Positions 49,801 through 62,189 of a stretch of 64,000 nt of DNA are shown piece after piece. Within the stretch, counting starts at the first letter, position 1. Every line of letters starts with the position of its first letter. A program made the translations under genes and the position numbers. Source of the stretch: Lagopus muta (taxonomy: Eukaryota; Chordata; Aves; Galliformes; Phasianidae); NCBI RefSeq assembly GCF_023343835.1, contig NC_064439.1, forward strand, positions 29,303,933 through 29,367,932. Direction: 5' to 3'. The notes under the pieces were generated by a model. That model did not search any database. It saw only the letters and a program-made list of their open reading frames with translations, and was not told where the DNA came from.

Positions 49801-52544
49801 TAATATTTCTTTTAAAGCATAGATTACAAACTGGCTGAAGCCTGGGGCATAGGATCTGCCTTGTATAGAATAGAGAGGTTCTGGCTGATGACTGGAATTA
49901 TTCAGTGCTAAAATGATATAAGCGATAATTCATAACATCTGTGTTGTCTGTCCTTCAGGAAGTATTTGCTGTATTCCAGAATATAAACTTGGCATATTTA
50001 GAGTTCTTAAGTGACAATGTTTGGCTATCTTCTGCTGCTGGTAGGTGAATGGTAACTTTCAATGCCATTTTTGTGTTCGACTGCTCATGTATCATCAGTC
50101 AGTCCTGGCAAAATTTTAGAAAGGACTCCATATTTTCTGTCCCTATTTATGAGAGTCCAGAAAACCTACTTTACTGTAGGTGCTGTCTTCAAACCTGCAG
50201 ATACCAAGTGGAGGCAGTGCTAGAAGCAGAGTTCAATGCTAAGCTTTCACAAGCACCATCTTTCTGACAAGTCAGATCTTTAAAAAGGCAGTAAGTGACA
50301 ACACCTTTATATGCTCATTTACTCACAGTATTTAATCAATGGAGCTCTGTCGACTTCTTTGTAATCTCCCTTTTCATGCTTGAATAGGGGGGAATGAATC
50401 TTCTAACGTTTCACTTGTTTTTCTTCCCTTTTTTTTCCCATAGAGATATGGACATGATTAACTATTACAGAGAGGTATGAAATATGTCTTTCTCCATCTT
50501 TCACCTCAGCAGGCAGCTCTGTCATCTCAAAATAGGTCCAGGTTAGTCTATGAGCAAAAGTGTAAAATAAGTTCACTGAAATCCCTTCCATTTCTCTTCA
50601 ACACAGCAATAATCTGGCATGCATTTATGCATTCATTATGTGGTCTATAAGATTCAACAGTTAAGCCAAAATATTCTGAAATTCTTTTTCAGTGTCTTGG
50701 GAAAATATTTAATAATAAGAGGGACAAATAGCGTGGAGACATTCAAAAGAGCTAAACATGCTACTCATGTTTCTGACTTGGAAAAAAAGGCAGCCTTAGG
50801 TAAGGAATATATAAACCAAAAATGTACACTATGGTCACTTATACTGTTAGCACAATTTTTGAACAAGTTACCAGCTGAAAGCATTATTTTACATTCTCAT
50901 CTTTTGTTAGCATCCAGACTGACTTAAAAATGCTTGAGGATCTCATATAGCTTAGTCATGGTGAAACATCAAAGTAGGCAGGAGATTAACAGTGTAGACA
51001 AGCACATGGATCTCAGGGAGAACTTCAAACAATTTGAGTGATTTGGTCCAGCTAAAGTTCCCCAAGGAAAACAACACTTCTTATATGAAACTTGACCCTT
51101 GAAAAATGTTAAAATATTTTTAATATGACCATCTCACTATCTGTTGTTTTACAGCACTCCTAGAGGTCTAGCTCATCATTTCTATAAACAAAGTCACTTC
51201 CTGTCTTCAGTCAATTGTTTAAGAATAATGAGGAATGCCAGCTGATAGATCTGATTGTAGCAGAGTAGCAAAGGAAGAGCATTAAAAAACGGAAGAACGT
51301 TCCCAGCTAGGGACATACTATAAAACAGAGAAGATTTTTTTATTGTCTACTTACAATAAATGCTTTTGAGATCTAGAAAGAATAATCTCTGTTTTAAATT
51401 CCTTATCAGCAGAATTTATAGTGTTATAGATTGCTTCTTGCTGAAAAAATATTTTAAAAGCTGTCTATTCATGAGAACTAGATAAATACAGCCAAAAAGC
51501 ATATTTTCCTATATTTATTTTAGATAAAACTAGAAGCCTATCCTTGGACAGTGTTTACAGTTTGTTTCAATTAGATCTACTACAAATACTCATGACTGCT
51601 TCTTCCTCCAGAAGGAAGATCTTAAATGAGAAGAAATGATCCATATACAAGTTTATTGATGGGTATCCAACACAGGTTTTCCACCTAAGCTCTCAGAGTC
51701 CATACTTGAGACCAGTATGTATAAGTTACCTGCAGAAAAAATCTGATTGCTCAAACTAGAGCAGCTTCCACTAGGTATGAACTACATACCTCAAATTGCA
51801 AGGTAAATATTCTTTACCAAGACTATGAAATATATAACTAGTGTATCATTCATGTTGCAGGGATATCCAGTGGTTATAAGTAAAACCATCATATCCTTAC
51901 AGATAATTGCTTCATACAGAGTTACAGCTATATGTTAGATGAAATTCTAGTACCAGAGAAGACAGTGTGACTTTTGCATTTGCTCCTCATGCACCAAAAT
52001 GCTCCCATTAGAAAAGAGATTTTTCTTCTGGAAGCTGATTCTACTGAGCATGAAGTGCACCTTCAGATCCACCAGATGTGAACTATTTTGTAGTATAGAC
52101 TTTTTGAAACTGATTGAAACTAAGGAAGATAAATGGGGAAAAATATAATCTGCTTTCATTTGGTCTTTATTATTTCAGTTTAGCAATAAGTACTGATTTC
52201 CATTAGTAAGTAATGTCTTTATCAGGCAGCATTTGGTAGTGCTTTTCAGAGATGAAATGGAGTCATGGTTGTATAAGCATCATTATAGACCTGAAACTTA
52301 AATTTCACTTCATGATTTTATACTGGTTCTATGAAGAAACTATATTCCAATGTTTTCATGAAGTTATGTCTCCTCAGATATTTTCATTTTGTTGGTACAG
52401 CAAGAAAGCAAAGACTTGAGTAAAACATTGCACATAGCATAAAATGATTATGCTGGAAATTTGCAAAACATAATTATTTCCTACCTCCTGTGACATGACA
52501 CTTTAAAAAAGGAATTAGCAGTGCAGTATTGACTAGGTTCATTG
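46894..52544. other. Unique non-coding sequence
   Basis: No gene or mobile element could be supported. 47370-47560 and 47640-47900 keep a few CpGs and look compositionally like conserved non-coding DNA, but nothing can be shown from one sequence. Confidence 0.5.
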
Positions 52545-52670
52545 AACAGGTTCAGCTGTGGTTGCCGGGCTGCCATCTGCTGAAGCCCGTGCAGGTCAGA
52601 GCCCAGAGTCAGGGACGTTTCCCGATAAGAGACAATTCCCTGCATGATAAGGGCAGTTGATGCCTTGTGA
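52545..52670. promoter_or_regulatory. Candidate regulatory patch, CpG-retaining with paired GATA motifs
   Basis: In AT-rich surroundings this 126-bp patch holds several CpGs (TTGCCGGGC, GCCCGTG, GGGACGTTTCCCG). It has two GATAAG motifs (52624-52629 and 52646-52651), 22 bp or about two helical turns apart. CGGGCT at 52566 pairs with AGCCCG at 52584 as a 6-bp inverted repeat. It is not part of any recognised repeat. An enhancer or similar element is an inference; there is no transcript evidence. Confidence 0.25.
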
Positions 52671-55600
52671 ATTGCTCTACATATTGTAAAAAATTTCCAT
52701 TGTTTGTTCTTGTAGAAATGAAGCCTTCTGCATGACTAAAAAGAAAAATAGTGAAAGAAACCTAGTAATTACTTAAGTTTGGCTATCATTTTTTCTGTGC
52801 TTAATGATCATATTATGACCACCCTTCAAACAAGCAAAAAACCCACGGAAGATCACTGTATAGATGGTCACCTCTCAGAACTCATCAACCCTGTTATTTG
52901 GGCTGACCTTAGATCTCATAGCCTTTGTATGAGGAGTTCCTGCCAGCTGCAGGCAAACAGTGATGTTGGGCATGGTCATTTGTGTGCTGGATGGGCTGGC
53001 TCGTGTTGGGGGAGATCAGAGTGATAGAGAAGCCTTGTCATTTTAATGAGAAAAGGCAACCCATTTTTGCAGTCTGTGAAGAGCTCTAAGGAAGGAGACT
53101 CCACATCTTCTCTAGGCACCTTAATAATTTGTACACTGTACCTGCATCAGACAAATAGCTCAGCATCTTCAGCAGAGACAATGCAAGTCCTCTCTTCCTG
53201 TGTACCTGTGGGTTTCTAGAGAACTCTGGTATCTACAGAACTAATCCAGAGCATGGCATTTATTCAGAGGCGGAATGGAGTGGCAAGACTCCACAGCCCT
53301 GCTGCCCACTTTGCCCAAGTAAGATCTCAGGCAGTTGATGCATCTAGTGCTATCAGCAGCCCTGTGTATCTCCCAGATCCCCCTTTACCTCTTTCCATGA
53401 CTGCTGAGAACCTTAAGGCTTTTGGTCTGTTGCTCCACTGAGGAAGTTTAAAGACATTGAGAAAGACAAGATAAAAACTTAAGTAATTTTCATATCAAAA
53501 CTCATATGGGAACTTTGGGCCCAATGCCCAAAATTTGTTAGATTTTTTATTCCCATCTAACAAATGATCCCACATATTTTGCATGACACTCTCCCCACTT
53601 GCAGTCTGTACTTTCTCTCCTTCTCCTCAAACTTGTTTTGGAGAAGGCTGGGGAGAAATACTTTCCTTCCTCAAGCACTGTAAGAGTGGCTGCTCCTCTT
53701 ACACTTCCAGAGCAGCTTTACTTCAAGTGCTGCCACAGCAGCAAATGGGTCTGATGAGGATTAACACCTTCTGTAATTGGTGGGTTTTGATCATTTACAG
53801 GAGTGACGTTACTCCCACTGCTCTCATTGGTTTTATTTCATAATTCCCAAGTGTGATATTATCCCCCTGCAGCTTTAATGCTTTCTAGGTAGTGGGAAGG
53901 ATGGCAAAGAGGAAGAGAATGAGGGACAGATTGTGTAGTCCACACTATATTTAATATCCCAATCCACATGTTTTATTTCATGTTTCTCTGCTTTAAGACA
54001 GTTAATTTTCACCTTCAGCTTTGTTTATTTCACCTCCCGTTTTTTTTCTTTTTTTAGTTTTCTTCAGTTTTCTTAGTTTCTTCAGATAAGACATCCAGCT
54101 TTCTGCTGACTACCTTTGCTATGTATTTAGAGGTGCTTTGATTCAGTTGTAAAGGAGGTCACACAGAGTTCAGAAATGTTTGGAAAAGAGAAAAAAGGAC
54201 TCTGAGAAAGGTCCCTATTTTTCTTTTCTCCACAGAGTACTGACGGTTTGGTGCATTGCATAGTGTTACTGGAGCACAGCACTGGTATGGTTTGTCCTTG
54301 TACACTCAAGACAGTGCAGGGTTGTGATGCTGTGTCCTGGTATGAGGTCATATGAGCAAATGAGAATTGCAGAAATGGTGCAGGAAGATCTGCTGAGAAG
54401 GGCTGCAGAGATGGAGCAAAGAGAGAAGTCCAAAATGGAATAATTAATGTAATCTTCCTGTTACTAATCTAAGCAGTTCATATCATCCTTCCCCTCAAAA
54501 CAAGCTGCTGGATGTCACTTTCTCTTTTTTATAGGCTTTGTAGCCATTAGCTCTACATCAGCATATGCAATATATCATATATCCTTTAAAACTCTGCATT
54601 CATTTGAATGAGTTCCTGAATTATTAGTTCCTCTACCCACCCACAGATCCCTCTTCTAACTCTGCCTCAGGTAATCAGCAATTTGGCATGATGCTCAGAG
54701 TACCTACTTACAAAATTATCTAGCTAGGAGGATAGAAGAGGTTTTGTGTACATAAGGAAGAAGACTAATAACAATTGGCTGGATAAAACATTTACACATA
54801 ACTTCTGGCTTTCTCTTAGGCATAGCTTTTGCAAGGGATTTATAGGTCAGATTGGCTCAGCAGTTTCAGCCTATTGCCCACCCTACCTTAACAAAGCTTG
54901 CGTCTGTTTGTACAGCTGTGCTCGTAGCTGTGGGAGTCCAAGGGATCCCACAAGCCTTCAGTTCCTCCACCTCCCCTTCATCATTTACCAGCACACAAAT
55001 GTGCACAGAATGAAACTGTAGAAAACTGTCTGACTAGCAGGTTAAAGGCCCAGAATTCAACCCTTGTTTATTTTCTTTACTTGATTTCCTGCTGCTACAG
55101 TGAGTAAATGGTATTTTTCTCCTTGCCTTTTTACCTGTTTGTCCATCATTGTCTGGCTAAAAATGAAATAAACTACCCTTTTGGGCTCTTTTAGAGGTCT
55201 TCAAGGGATATACAGTGTTTACGTGCTGTCCTGGGTCTTTGGTGTTTTGATCTGATTTGGAGGGTTGCTATAAAACAGAGGTGGGCACTTCCAGAAGCAA
55301 AAACATCTGCATCTCCTGAAAATTCACGCAGAGGAAGGGACTTATTTTAATTAATATGAAGGCAATTCATGATTAAGTCCCATAAATGCTTGATGCTGAG
55401 CAGTTCAGAGGCAGTTAATATACCTTTTTGAACTGGTGCCATGAATTACAAAGTCTGCCATCTGGGGAGGTATTACATTTGAAATTAAAAAAAGTCAGTG
55501 TGTTTCTAAAAATTAGCTTGCAAATTCCGGTCAATCTTACATTAATTAATTTTTTTTCTTTTCTTTTCTTTTTTTTTCTGTAACAGCAAAAGAAAACAGG

Positions 55601-56116
55601 GAGGAAAATAAAGGTTCTTAAATTATATCCATTTATTTAATAAAGTCCAGAAACTCAGCATTTCAATAAAATAATAACTTAGCTCGTGATTTCAAAAGAA
55701 ACTCTATTTGTATTTCAAGTATTATTGTCATTCCTAAAGTCTGATGCCAGTTTGATAAAAGCTCTTACTCAGAAAAATATAAACTGTACTAACAAAAGAA
55801 ATTAAAAACTGTCACATTTTCAAAGGATCCTGTTACTCAGCTCTTGCAGACATTTCTAATTAGAGAACTGTATTCATTAACACTTGATATGTTAGCAATC
55901 TGCCAAGACTTTTTCCTTTTGTCTCTCAGGCATTTCAGCCTCCACTCTGCGGTGAGATAAGTGGAGACACACGTCCATGCCCAGTGGCTCTGGGGGCAGA
56001 AATTCAAGCAGAGGGAGTGGGAGCGGGGGCTGGACAGGCTCCATCACAGGCCGCCTGCAGGGACAAAGCACAATGACATTCAAATTATTTACCGGGCTGC
56101 TCCTTCCTTCCTCTTG
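52671..56116. other. Unique non-coding sequence
   Basis: No exon is recognised. 53090-53440 and 53580-53840 are somewhat richer in G and C, with short open frames that match nothing known. The tract at 55551 looks like a splice acceptor and is listed separately. Confidence 0.5.
55551..55586 (+). other. Splice-acceptor-like polypyrimidine tract ending in AACAG
   Basis: A 29-nt C/T-only tract (55551-55579) is followed by GTAACAG, with AG at 55585-55586. A TTAATTAA stretch about 40 bp upstream could hold a branch point. These are the parts of a mammal/bird 3' splice site. The following sequence has no long open frame, so if used it would be a non-coding or terminal exon. This is probably a chance match. 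Confidence 0.15.
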
Positions 56117-56119
56117 TTT

Positions 56120-56155
<36 letters not shown>

Positions 56156-56180
56156 TTTTTTTCTTTTCTTTCTTTCTTTT
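56117..56180 (+). repeat. 64-nt C/T-only tract with (CTTT)8
   Basis: Pure pyrimidine stretch containing eight CTTT units from 56121 to 56152, then T-rich units. The reverse strand is GAAA-rich and could form triplex DNA. The lysine/arginine/glutamate- or phenylalanine/serine-rich open frames across it are artefacts of the repeat. Confidence 0.95.
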
Positions 56181-58964
56181 AATTTCATAATTGCATAGAT
56201 GTTAAAAGGAAAATAAAGAATCTCATGAGTTTGTTCCGTTCACACTTATTCTTAATACAAAAATAAAAACAAAACATTCAACACCTAACAATCATTTTAA
56301 AGATGATTCAATCACTGGTAGAGGATTAAAGATAGCAGCCCTATTTCAAAAATCACATTGATTATTTTTTTTTTTTGCAATAAAAAACGTTGTACTACAG
56401 ATTCAGAAAATCATGGGAAAACCCGGCACATTTTTAAAAGAGAAATGAAAGATCCAAACTGATAAATATTTTGTAGGGTCTTTTTATTTCCTTCTGTTTT
56501 AGTTTGTTTTTCTCAGTGTAACCTGCTCTTTACACATCAGGTGATGTTTGCTAATTGAAAAGTAGAGGGAAAGCAGACAATAGATGGATAAGAAAGAAAG
56601 TGTCACTTGCAAAATGACCACATTAAACCTTTGCATGGCCAGTGTCTGTGAAGAGCCCCAGGGAAGTATCAGAAACACTGATGCACAGATTATTCTTCCA
56701 GAAGATTATGCATTGTAGTGTTACACTGAAACTTTCAGAGATCTTGAGACTGGCTTGAAAACCTGGAGTTAGAAAAGGCGCATTAACCATTTTTTGTGTG
56801 TTTTTCTGAGGTGGGAAATGTTGCAGAGAGGAGTTGCCTTTTGACTTTTATACATTTTCAGATTTCTGCCCTATTTCAATTATTGATTTTTTTCATTAAT
56901 AAATACCTGAAATGATTTTGTCATCACCTAGTATCATCACTTCAAGACATCGGATAATAGTAGGAAGACTAGTAGGAAGATTCAGCAAAGCAGTGCTGAA
57001 TCAGAGGTATTGATTAGCAAGTGACTACACACACTACATTCCATGGGCATATGCACAAGAAACCTTCAGGAGCTCTCTCTTTTTCACACTCCTGCCTCTT
57101 AACTCAGCAGAAAGGTACCTGTATTTCCTGATAACAAGTGCAGAGACATTGCATAGATAAGACAATAGGACTTCAATTGTCAAAGTTCAGGCTAACATAA
57201 GTGGAGAATAATATCCGCATAGCAATACAGATTGTCAAATTCTGTATAGTTTTAGTAATGAAGTAACATAAACTGTATTCACCACCAAAAGTATGAATAG
57301 CTGAAAAGAAAGATAACTTTCTGAGTTAATGAAGAAAGTTGGATTGTAAGCAGGCAGTACAGGAAGGAAGACTGGAAAACTGAAGCTCTTCCCCTGGGAT
57401 ATGTTTGGAAAAGTTCTGTGGGAGAGCTGAAGGAGTTTTTGTTTAACTTTCCATTTGTTTGGTTTTTATACTGCAAAACACAAAAAGGCATGGGTATATC
57501 ACAAACTTCTCCATGTTACATTTATTTCCATATCAATCAAGATATGTGAAGATATGCATTTAAGTGTATGAATTTATATGGAATTGCTAAAGGGAGAGAA
57601 TAACCCAAAAATCTGGTATGGAGCTAGTCAGTGAATATGGATGCAGAAATGCAGAAATATTTGGGAAAAGATGAACATGTTTGACGTCTCCTTTTGCCAT
57701 GAAGGAAAAATTCATTGAGGTGCTGTAGATCCAAACAAGAAAAAGTATTCCCAAAATGATAAAACTAAAAGTTACAAGTATTTCTGTAGAAATGTAGAAG
57801 ATTAGTCTGTAATCTACTCACATCAGAGTAGTTACATTTTTCTTTTATGCATTTTCCAGATATCACTGAATTTTAGACCTGCATCAGTTAATAACAAAAA
57901 TAAAAACATTAGAAACATGGGAATTAGAATGAAGCAAATATGCTTCATGACAACAAATTACCTCTTTATTCCTCACTGAGCCTAAAATTATAGAAAAATC
58001 GAAGTGTGCAATAACTTAATTCACCACCAAATATATATTTTATGCTAATTATGATAAATATCATTCTTGTCAAGAAGTTTCAATCTGCTTGGAACATTTA
58101 ATGAAATACTTCCACCAACAACAAGTTAATAGCTCTCAGAGTACATCTGAAGGTCATAATTATAATCTGTGTGTTTTCCTCACACTCCTAGGGTGTTATG
58201 TATACAGTCCTGAGCACATAAGTCATCTTCAATTATAGGCTTCTAGTAGGATTAGAGATGTTCTGTCAGGGCGGGTTTCAGCTTCAGCTTTTGTTTTGAA
58301 GACTACAAAATTAGAGTTGTAAGTACGTAAAACAATGAGAAAGTTCTATAGATTTGAACAAGTTAAAGCGTAGTTACATTTCATGAATATTAATCTAAAG
58401 CATTTTTTAAAATTTATGAATCTAAGGAGGAAAAGAAGACACTAAATGATAACAGATTTTTGAGTGTATTTATATTTAATGGATATGCATATGTGTAAAT
58501 ACATTTATGTAGAATAATACTTTCAAGTATTCTCAGAAAGCAGCACAAATTAGCTATCCTGTTGTTTTCATTAGGACTGCAATCTGTAAAATAGTTCAAG
58601 GGGAACTTGTCATTCAGCTGTTTTTGTAGGTGCACAGTTAGCTCTTTTCCTTCCAGATCCTTGAAAGCAGAACTGCTGTCAACCAAAGTGGTCTGTTTCC
58701 AGTCTAGCCTTCTTTAATCTTGATGAAAAGCTTAAAAGCTAGTAGAGGGTCCAATGTAATGACTTTTTTTAAGTGGAGAAACAGTTGGCAAGAATTTATT
58801 GTGATTGGCCTAATTACAGCAGTTAGCAGAGATATGTGCCAATATGCCCATTATGGTTTTTTTACTCACTGCAACATCTCATTGGAGAAAATGAACTTTC
58901 AGCTCTAATAATGGTGGCAAATCTGATGATTTTTTAACCATATATACCATCCAAAGCCTTGTTT
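56181..58964. other. Unique AT-rich non-coding sequence
   Basis: Nothing is recognised beyond short T or A runs (for example 56367-56376). No exon or transposon. Confidence 0.5.
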
Positions 58965-58991
58965 TCTTGTTTGGGTCCAGCCCAAACAAGA
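58965..58991. repeat. 11-bp perfect hairpin with 5-nt loop
   Basis: CTTGTTTGGG (58966-58975) pairs perfectly with CCCAAACAAG (58981-58990) around TCCAG, and T58965/A58991 extends it to 11 bp. No flanking pairing was seen that would extend it to miRNA-precursor length. Confidence 0.88.
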
Positions 58992-59141
58992 TCCCTGGAT
59001 CTTAAGACTGCAATTACTCCTGGGTTTTTATTTATTCTGTGGGGTGATAGGAGTTTAGAGAGTTCGGAATGATATAGTGTAATGAACTTCTTACCATACA
59101 CTTTGTTATTAATTCATACCAAAAGCTATTGGATATTTTGC

Positions 59142-59213
59142 TTAGAGATCATGCAATAAGATGTTAGAATTGATTTTTAGAGATCATGCAATAAGATGTT
59201 AGAATTGATTTTT
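59142..59213 (+). repeat. Exact 35-bp tandem duplication
   Basis: The 35-bp unit starting TTAGAGATCATGCAATAAGA at 59142 is repeated without a mismatch from 59177 to 59211, with a two-base start of a third copy. The lack of divergence implies a recent event, about 80 bp from a CR1 3' terminus. Confidence 0.95.
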
Positions 59214-59218
59214 GCCTG

Positions 59219-59253
59219 CTTTTTTCTTCTTCTTCTTTTTTTTTTTTCCTTCC
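59219..59253 (+). repeat. 35-nt C/T-only tract next to the duplication
   Basis: Pyrimidine-only stretch with (TTC)n and a run of about 12 T, directly after the 35-bp tandem duplication and about 40 bp from the CR1 3' end. It may be old target-site low-complexity DNA. Confidence 0.88.
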
Positions 59254-59294
59254 ATTAAACATTAAGTCCTGAAATAGTAGTAAAAGAATTCCTT

Positions 59295-59850
59295 AGAACC
59301 ACAGATGGTCCATGGCACCATCCAACCTGGTCTTGCAGGGAAGAAGCATACACAGATTCTCAGGGCAACCTGTTCCAGTGCCTCACCATACTCATAAGAA
59401 ATTCTTCCTAATATCTAATCTAAATCTACTCTTTTTTATCTTAAAATTGTTACCCCTTGTTCTATCAGTACACTCCATTAAAAAGAGTCCCTCTCAACTT
59501 TCCACTAGGCTCCCTCTAGGTGCTGCAAGTTTGACAAGAAGTTGCACACTTGCTGAATCACATATTGGTCACACAGACCCACCTCTCAAACTTCTCAATT
59601 CAATGTCCCTCTGGATGACATCTCTTCCCTCCAGTGTGTCAACTATGCCACACAGCTTGGTGATGTCAGCAAACTTGCTGAAGGTATACTCTATCCGTCT
59701 GTCCACACTACCAAAAAAGATGCTAAATATCATTTGACCCATTAATGATCCCTGTGGAACATCACTCATCAGTGGTCTCCACCTGGACACCAAACCAAAT
59801 TCAGGTATTTTAGCTATTAGCTTTGGTCTGAATTGTATCAAAAGAGAGCT
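59295..59850 (-). mobile_element. CR1 LINE, internally deleted copy
   Basis: Minus-orientation CR1. 59295-59520 is the reverse complement of the CR1 3' region: 'caacctgttccagtgcctca' near 59368, 'attcttcctaatatctaatc' near 59401, 'gttaccccttgtt' near 59448. 59560-59850 matches the RT palm. The two parts meet near 59525, although several hundred bases of ORF2 should lie between them, so an internal deletion is likely. The canonical ATTCTATGAT tail is eroded or absent at the low-coordinate end. It appears older than the copies at 6 and 29 kb. Confidence 0.88.
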
Positions 59851-59853
59851 CAC
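59569..59853 (-). pseudogene. CR1 reverse transcriptase remnant with mutated catalytic motif
   Basis: A 94-codon open fragment of the CR1 RT palm. It shows VPQGSL at about residues 32-37 and, later, SKFADI where active CR1 elements have (F/Y)ADD, so the second catalytic aspartate is replaced. It continues as TKLCGIVDTLEGRDVIQRD, characteristic of CR1 RT. The rest of the RT and the endonuclease are absent, so it is inactive. The 141-codon plus-strand frame over the same bases is its antisense shadow. Confidence 0.85.
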
Positions 59854-61319
59854 TCAGTGCTGTCTCTCAAGTTAATTTCACAATGAGCAAGGGTGCTCTT
59901 GAGATGTGTACAGATATCTAGAGGAAAAGTAATGTAGCCTTGCTAACCAGAAGGAATTAAGAGGAGCATAGTAGTCAAATCTCATTGGTTTTAAACATGA
60001 ACATTCTTATTTTCTCCTACGATACTGCTTTGTAGTGCACATACTTTGTTCATTTCCTATCTCCCCTTGAGTACTGCAGAACAAAGGTCAGGAGTCACCA
60101 AAACTTAGGAATGGTCCTGCATCTCCTGTGAGTTGAGAGGTGTGGTACTATGAGGAAGTTTGCACAGTAAGCAGAATATGATGTCATTCTCCAGGTCCAG
60201 TAAGATAGCTGTCTTTCTGAATTCTAATTGGAGCCAGGAATATTTAACTAAGATCTCAGTGTTAGGACTAGGCTTTTGGACAAATTATGCAACTACATGT
60301 CAATCTGAAACATTAAACTGGAGATCTAGTAATCTAAGCTTTATTTTCTTCTTTTAATATTTCTGGAAATAAATAAATAAACTATCTGTTATCATGAACG
60401 TAATAGCTATTTTTAATTTCACTTTCTTTCAGATTTATATACCACAGAGTTACAAGTTCAGGTTGGAGGTTTAAAGATCTCAGCTTATTCACTCTAATAC
60501 TTAGATCCAAAGGTAATATCACACTTTTATCTATGGTCAGAATGAGAAATTGCCACGTTATCTGGCTGCTTTATCTTTCAGAAATAGGAATGGACTGTGA
60601 GACTGGACTTCCTCATGTCTTCAAACTAAGCTTCTTTCAGTTTCTTACATCCAAATCATATTCTATTATGCCTAGTTGAATTGTAACAAAAGTTTCTTTA
60701 TTATCCTTACTTGTTATTATGCTTAAGTAATGCAATAGGGAAAAGTAGCTTAGCTGTGAGAAGCTGCTCCACGTTTCCTGTTTTCTAGGAGAGAAAAGGA
60801 GTTTTCTCTTAAAATTAAACTCTATATCTATTACAATTTAGTCTGTGTGCAGAATTCTTTCTCATCATTTCAGCACAACACTTGCAATTGTGTAAAATAC
60901 AGCACTGAACTTTTGAGCACTGGGAACTTCCAAGGAACTCTCATACACCTTTTCAGGAGATAGAATTCACTGCTGTCACCTTATTACTTAAAAACTGGTG
61001 TTGTGAAAGACATTCCTGCTTCATATAAATGCTTTCTAGCTGAAGTTCCCAAAGCTTTAGATTGGCTTACATCATGATATAAAACACAGCAAGCCCATTG
61101 CCTATTGGTATACTTTCTGTGTCTTTTTTCATATTTCTCCTTTTTTGTTGTTTTTCATTTTATGTAAGGTAATTATTTGATTTTCTAAGTTAAAACTAAT
61201 TGGTTTCATCAGAAATCACAAGACTCAAATTATACCAGATATGACAAGTTTGGCTTACATTATATGATTTTTAACCACTTCATAATTTTTGTAAGAAATA
61301 AGTGTGAGGACATAAGCAG
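59854..61319. other. Unique non-coding sequence
   Basis: No exon, RNA gene or mobile element is visible. AT-rich with the usual scattered TAAT and AATAAA words. Confidence 0.5.
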
Positions 61320-61890
61320 TCACCACATTCTTTTCTCAAAAGGAGAGTTAATTTATATGCACGATAAGCATCAGGAGAAGATTAAACCCAGAGGGAGAAT
61401 CCTATATCACTCAAATATGTAGTTGCATGTTCGCCGTATATGAAAAATTGCACGCCCAACTGAGCTGTATAATCACTGCAATTGTAGGTGCTAATTATGT
61501 AATTACACATGCAGGCAATTTCCGTAGTTATTTGCATGCAAAGTAATCTCGTTCACATTTGTGACCATGGCCTTTGCATTTTCAAATTAGATATTTAATT
61601 GTGGGACAAAATGTTCAAGAAAATACAACCCTGAAGTCTTGTTTCCATAAAATTATCTCTAATACTGAAAAAGCTGGGAGAGGTATATGGAAAAGAAACA
61701 AAATTATGTCTCCCAAGAATGTTACTGGAAGATTTTCACACGGTGTCACGTTTTTTAAACAGCAATTGCCAAATGGCACTGTTGCAGGAAGCAACATAAA
61801 AAAGCCCTCATGGGAATATCTGTTAAAAAAATGTATATTAAAGAGAAGCCATGTGAATGCCAGTTGCATTTTGCGACTATTAATCTGATG
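61320..61890. promoter_or_regulatory. Candidate conserved non-coding element with octamer palindrome
   Basis: The block is repeat-free and keeps unusually many CpGs for this window: at least six in 61361-61551 (ACGATAAG, TTCGCCGT, CACGCC, TTCCGT, CTCGTT), with more near 61741-61750 and 61873. It contains the octamer ATTTGCAT at 61530, which joins a second near-octamer into the palindrome TTTGCATGCAAA (61531-61542), and several TAAT/ATTA homeodomain-type cores. POU and homeodomain factors bind such words in developmental enhancers. Open frames of 104 (plus) and 84 (minus) codons overlap here but are not protein-like. Conservation is inferred, not shown. Confidence 0.35.
61531..61542. promoter_or_regulatory. 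Palindromic octamer-type site
   Basis: TTTGCATGCAAA is a perfect 12-bp palindrome made of two overlapping head-to-head octamer-like half sites, with ATTTGCAT complete on the plus strand (61530-61537). POU dimers bind related palindromes (MORE/PORE types). The spacing here is tighter than either classical arrangement, so the match is suggestive only. Confidence 0.4.
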
Positions 61891-62189
61891 CTTTAATTTA
61901 CCAAATATTTCCAGACATTATATTTCTTCACTTGCACAACATAGCTTTGGCCATCACCAAAAGTAAGTGAACAGCACCATGGAAAGAGTTGAGAGTGATT
62001 CTGTTTGATTGACTGACAGTATTTTCACCATCTCTAGCACAAGTTCTTTCTTTCTCTTATAGTCTCCCAAAGCAATCCTAAACTCTTACAGTAAGAGGGA
62101 AGGTCATTTGTATCCTTTATAATTAGCAACCTACTACTGACTACGGAATTCTAGAGAGAAGAAACCTTCAGAAAACACCCATTTTCATA
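61891..62189. other. Spacer between two candidate conserved blocks
   Basis: About 300 bp of ordinary AT-rich sequence with no repeat and no motif cluster that I can support. Confidence 0.4.

Noticed and set aside
55892..56198. Overlapping open frames of 73-98 codons rich in K/R/E or F/S/L
   Set aside because: They are translations of the 64-nt C/T-only repeat in different frames.
59312..59737. 141-codon plus-strand open frame
   Set aside because: It is antisense to the CR1 RT and 3' region; its sequence is the mirror of a recognised mobile element.
61574..61888. 104-codon plus-strand frame with an 84-codon minus-strand frame opposite
   Set aside because: Neither has a recognisable domain or splice context; the block is better explained as a conserved non-coding candidate.
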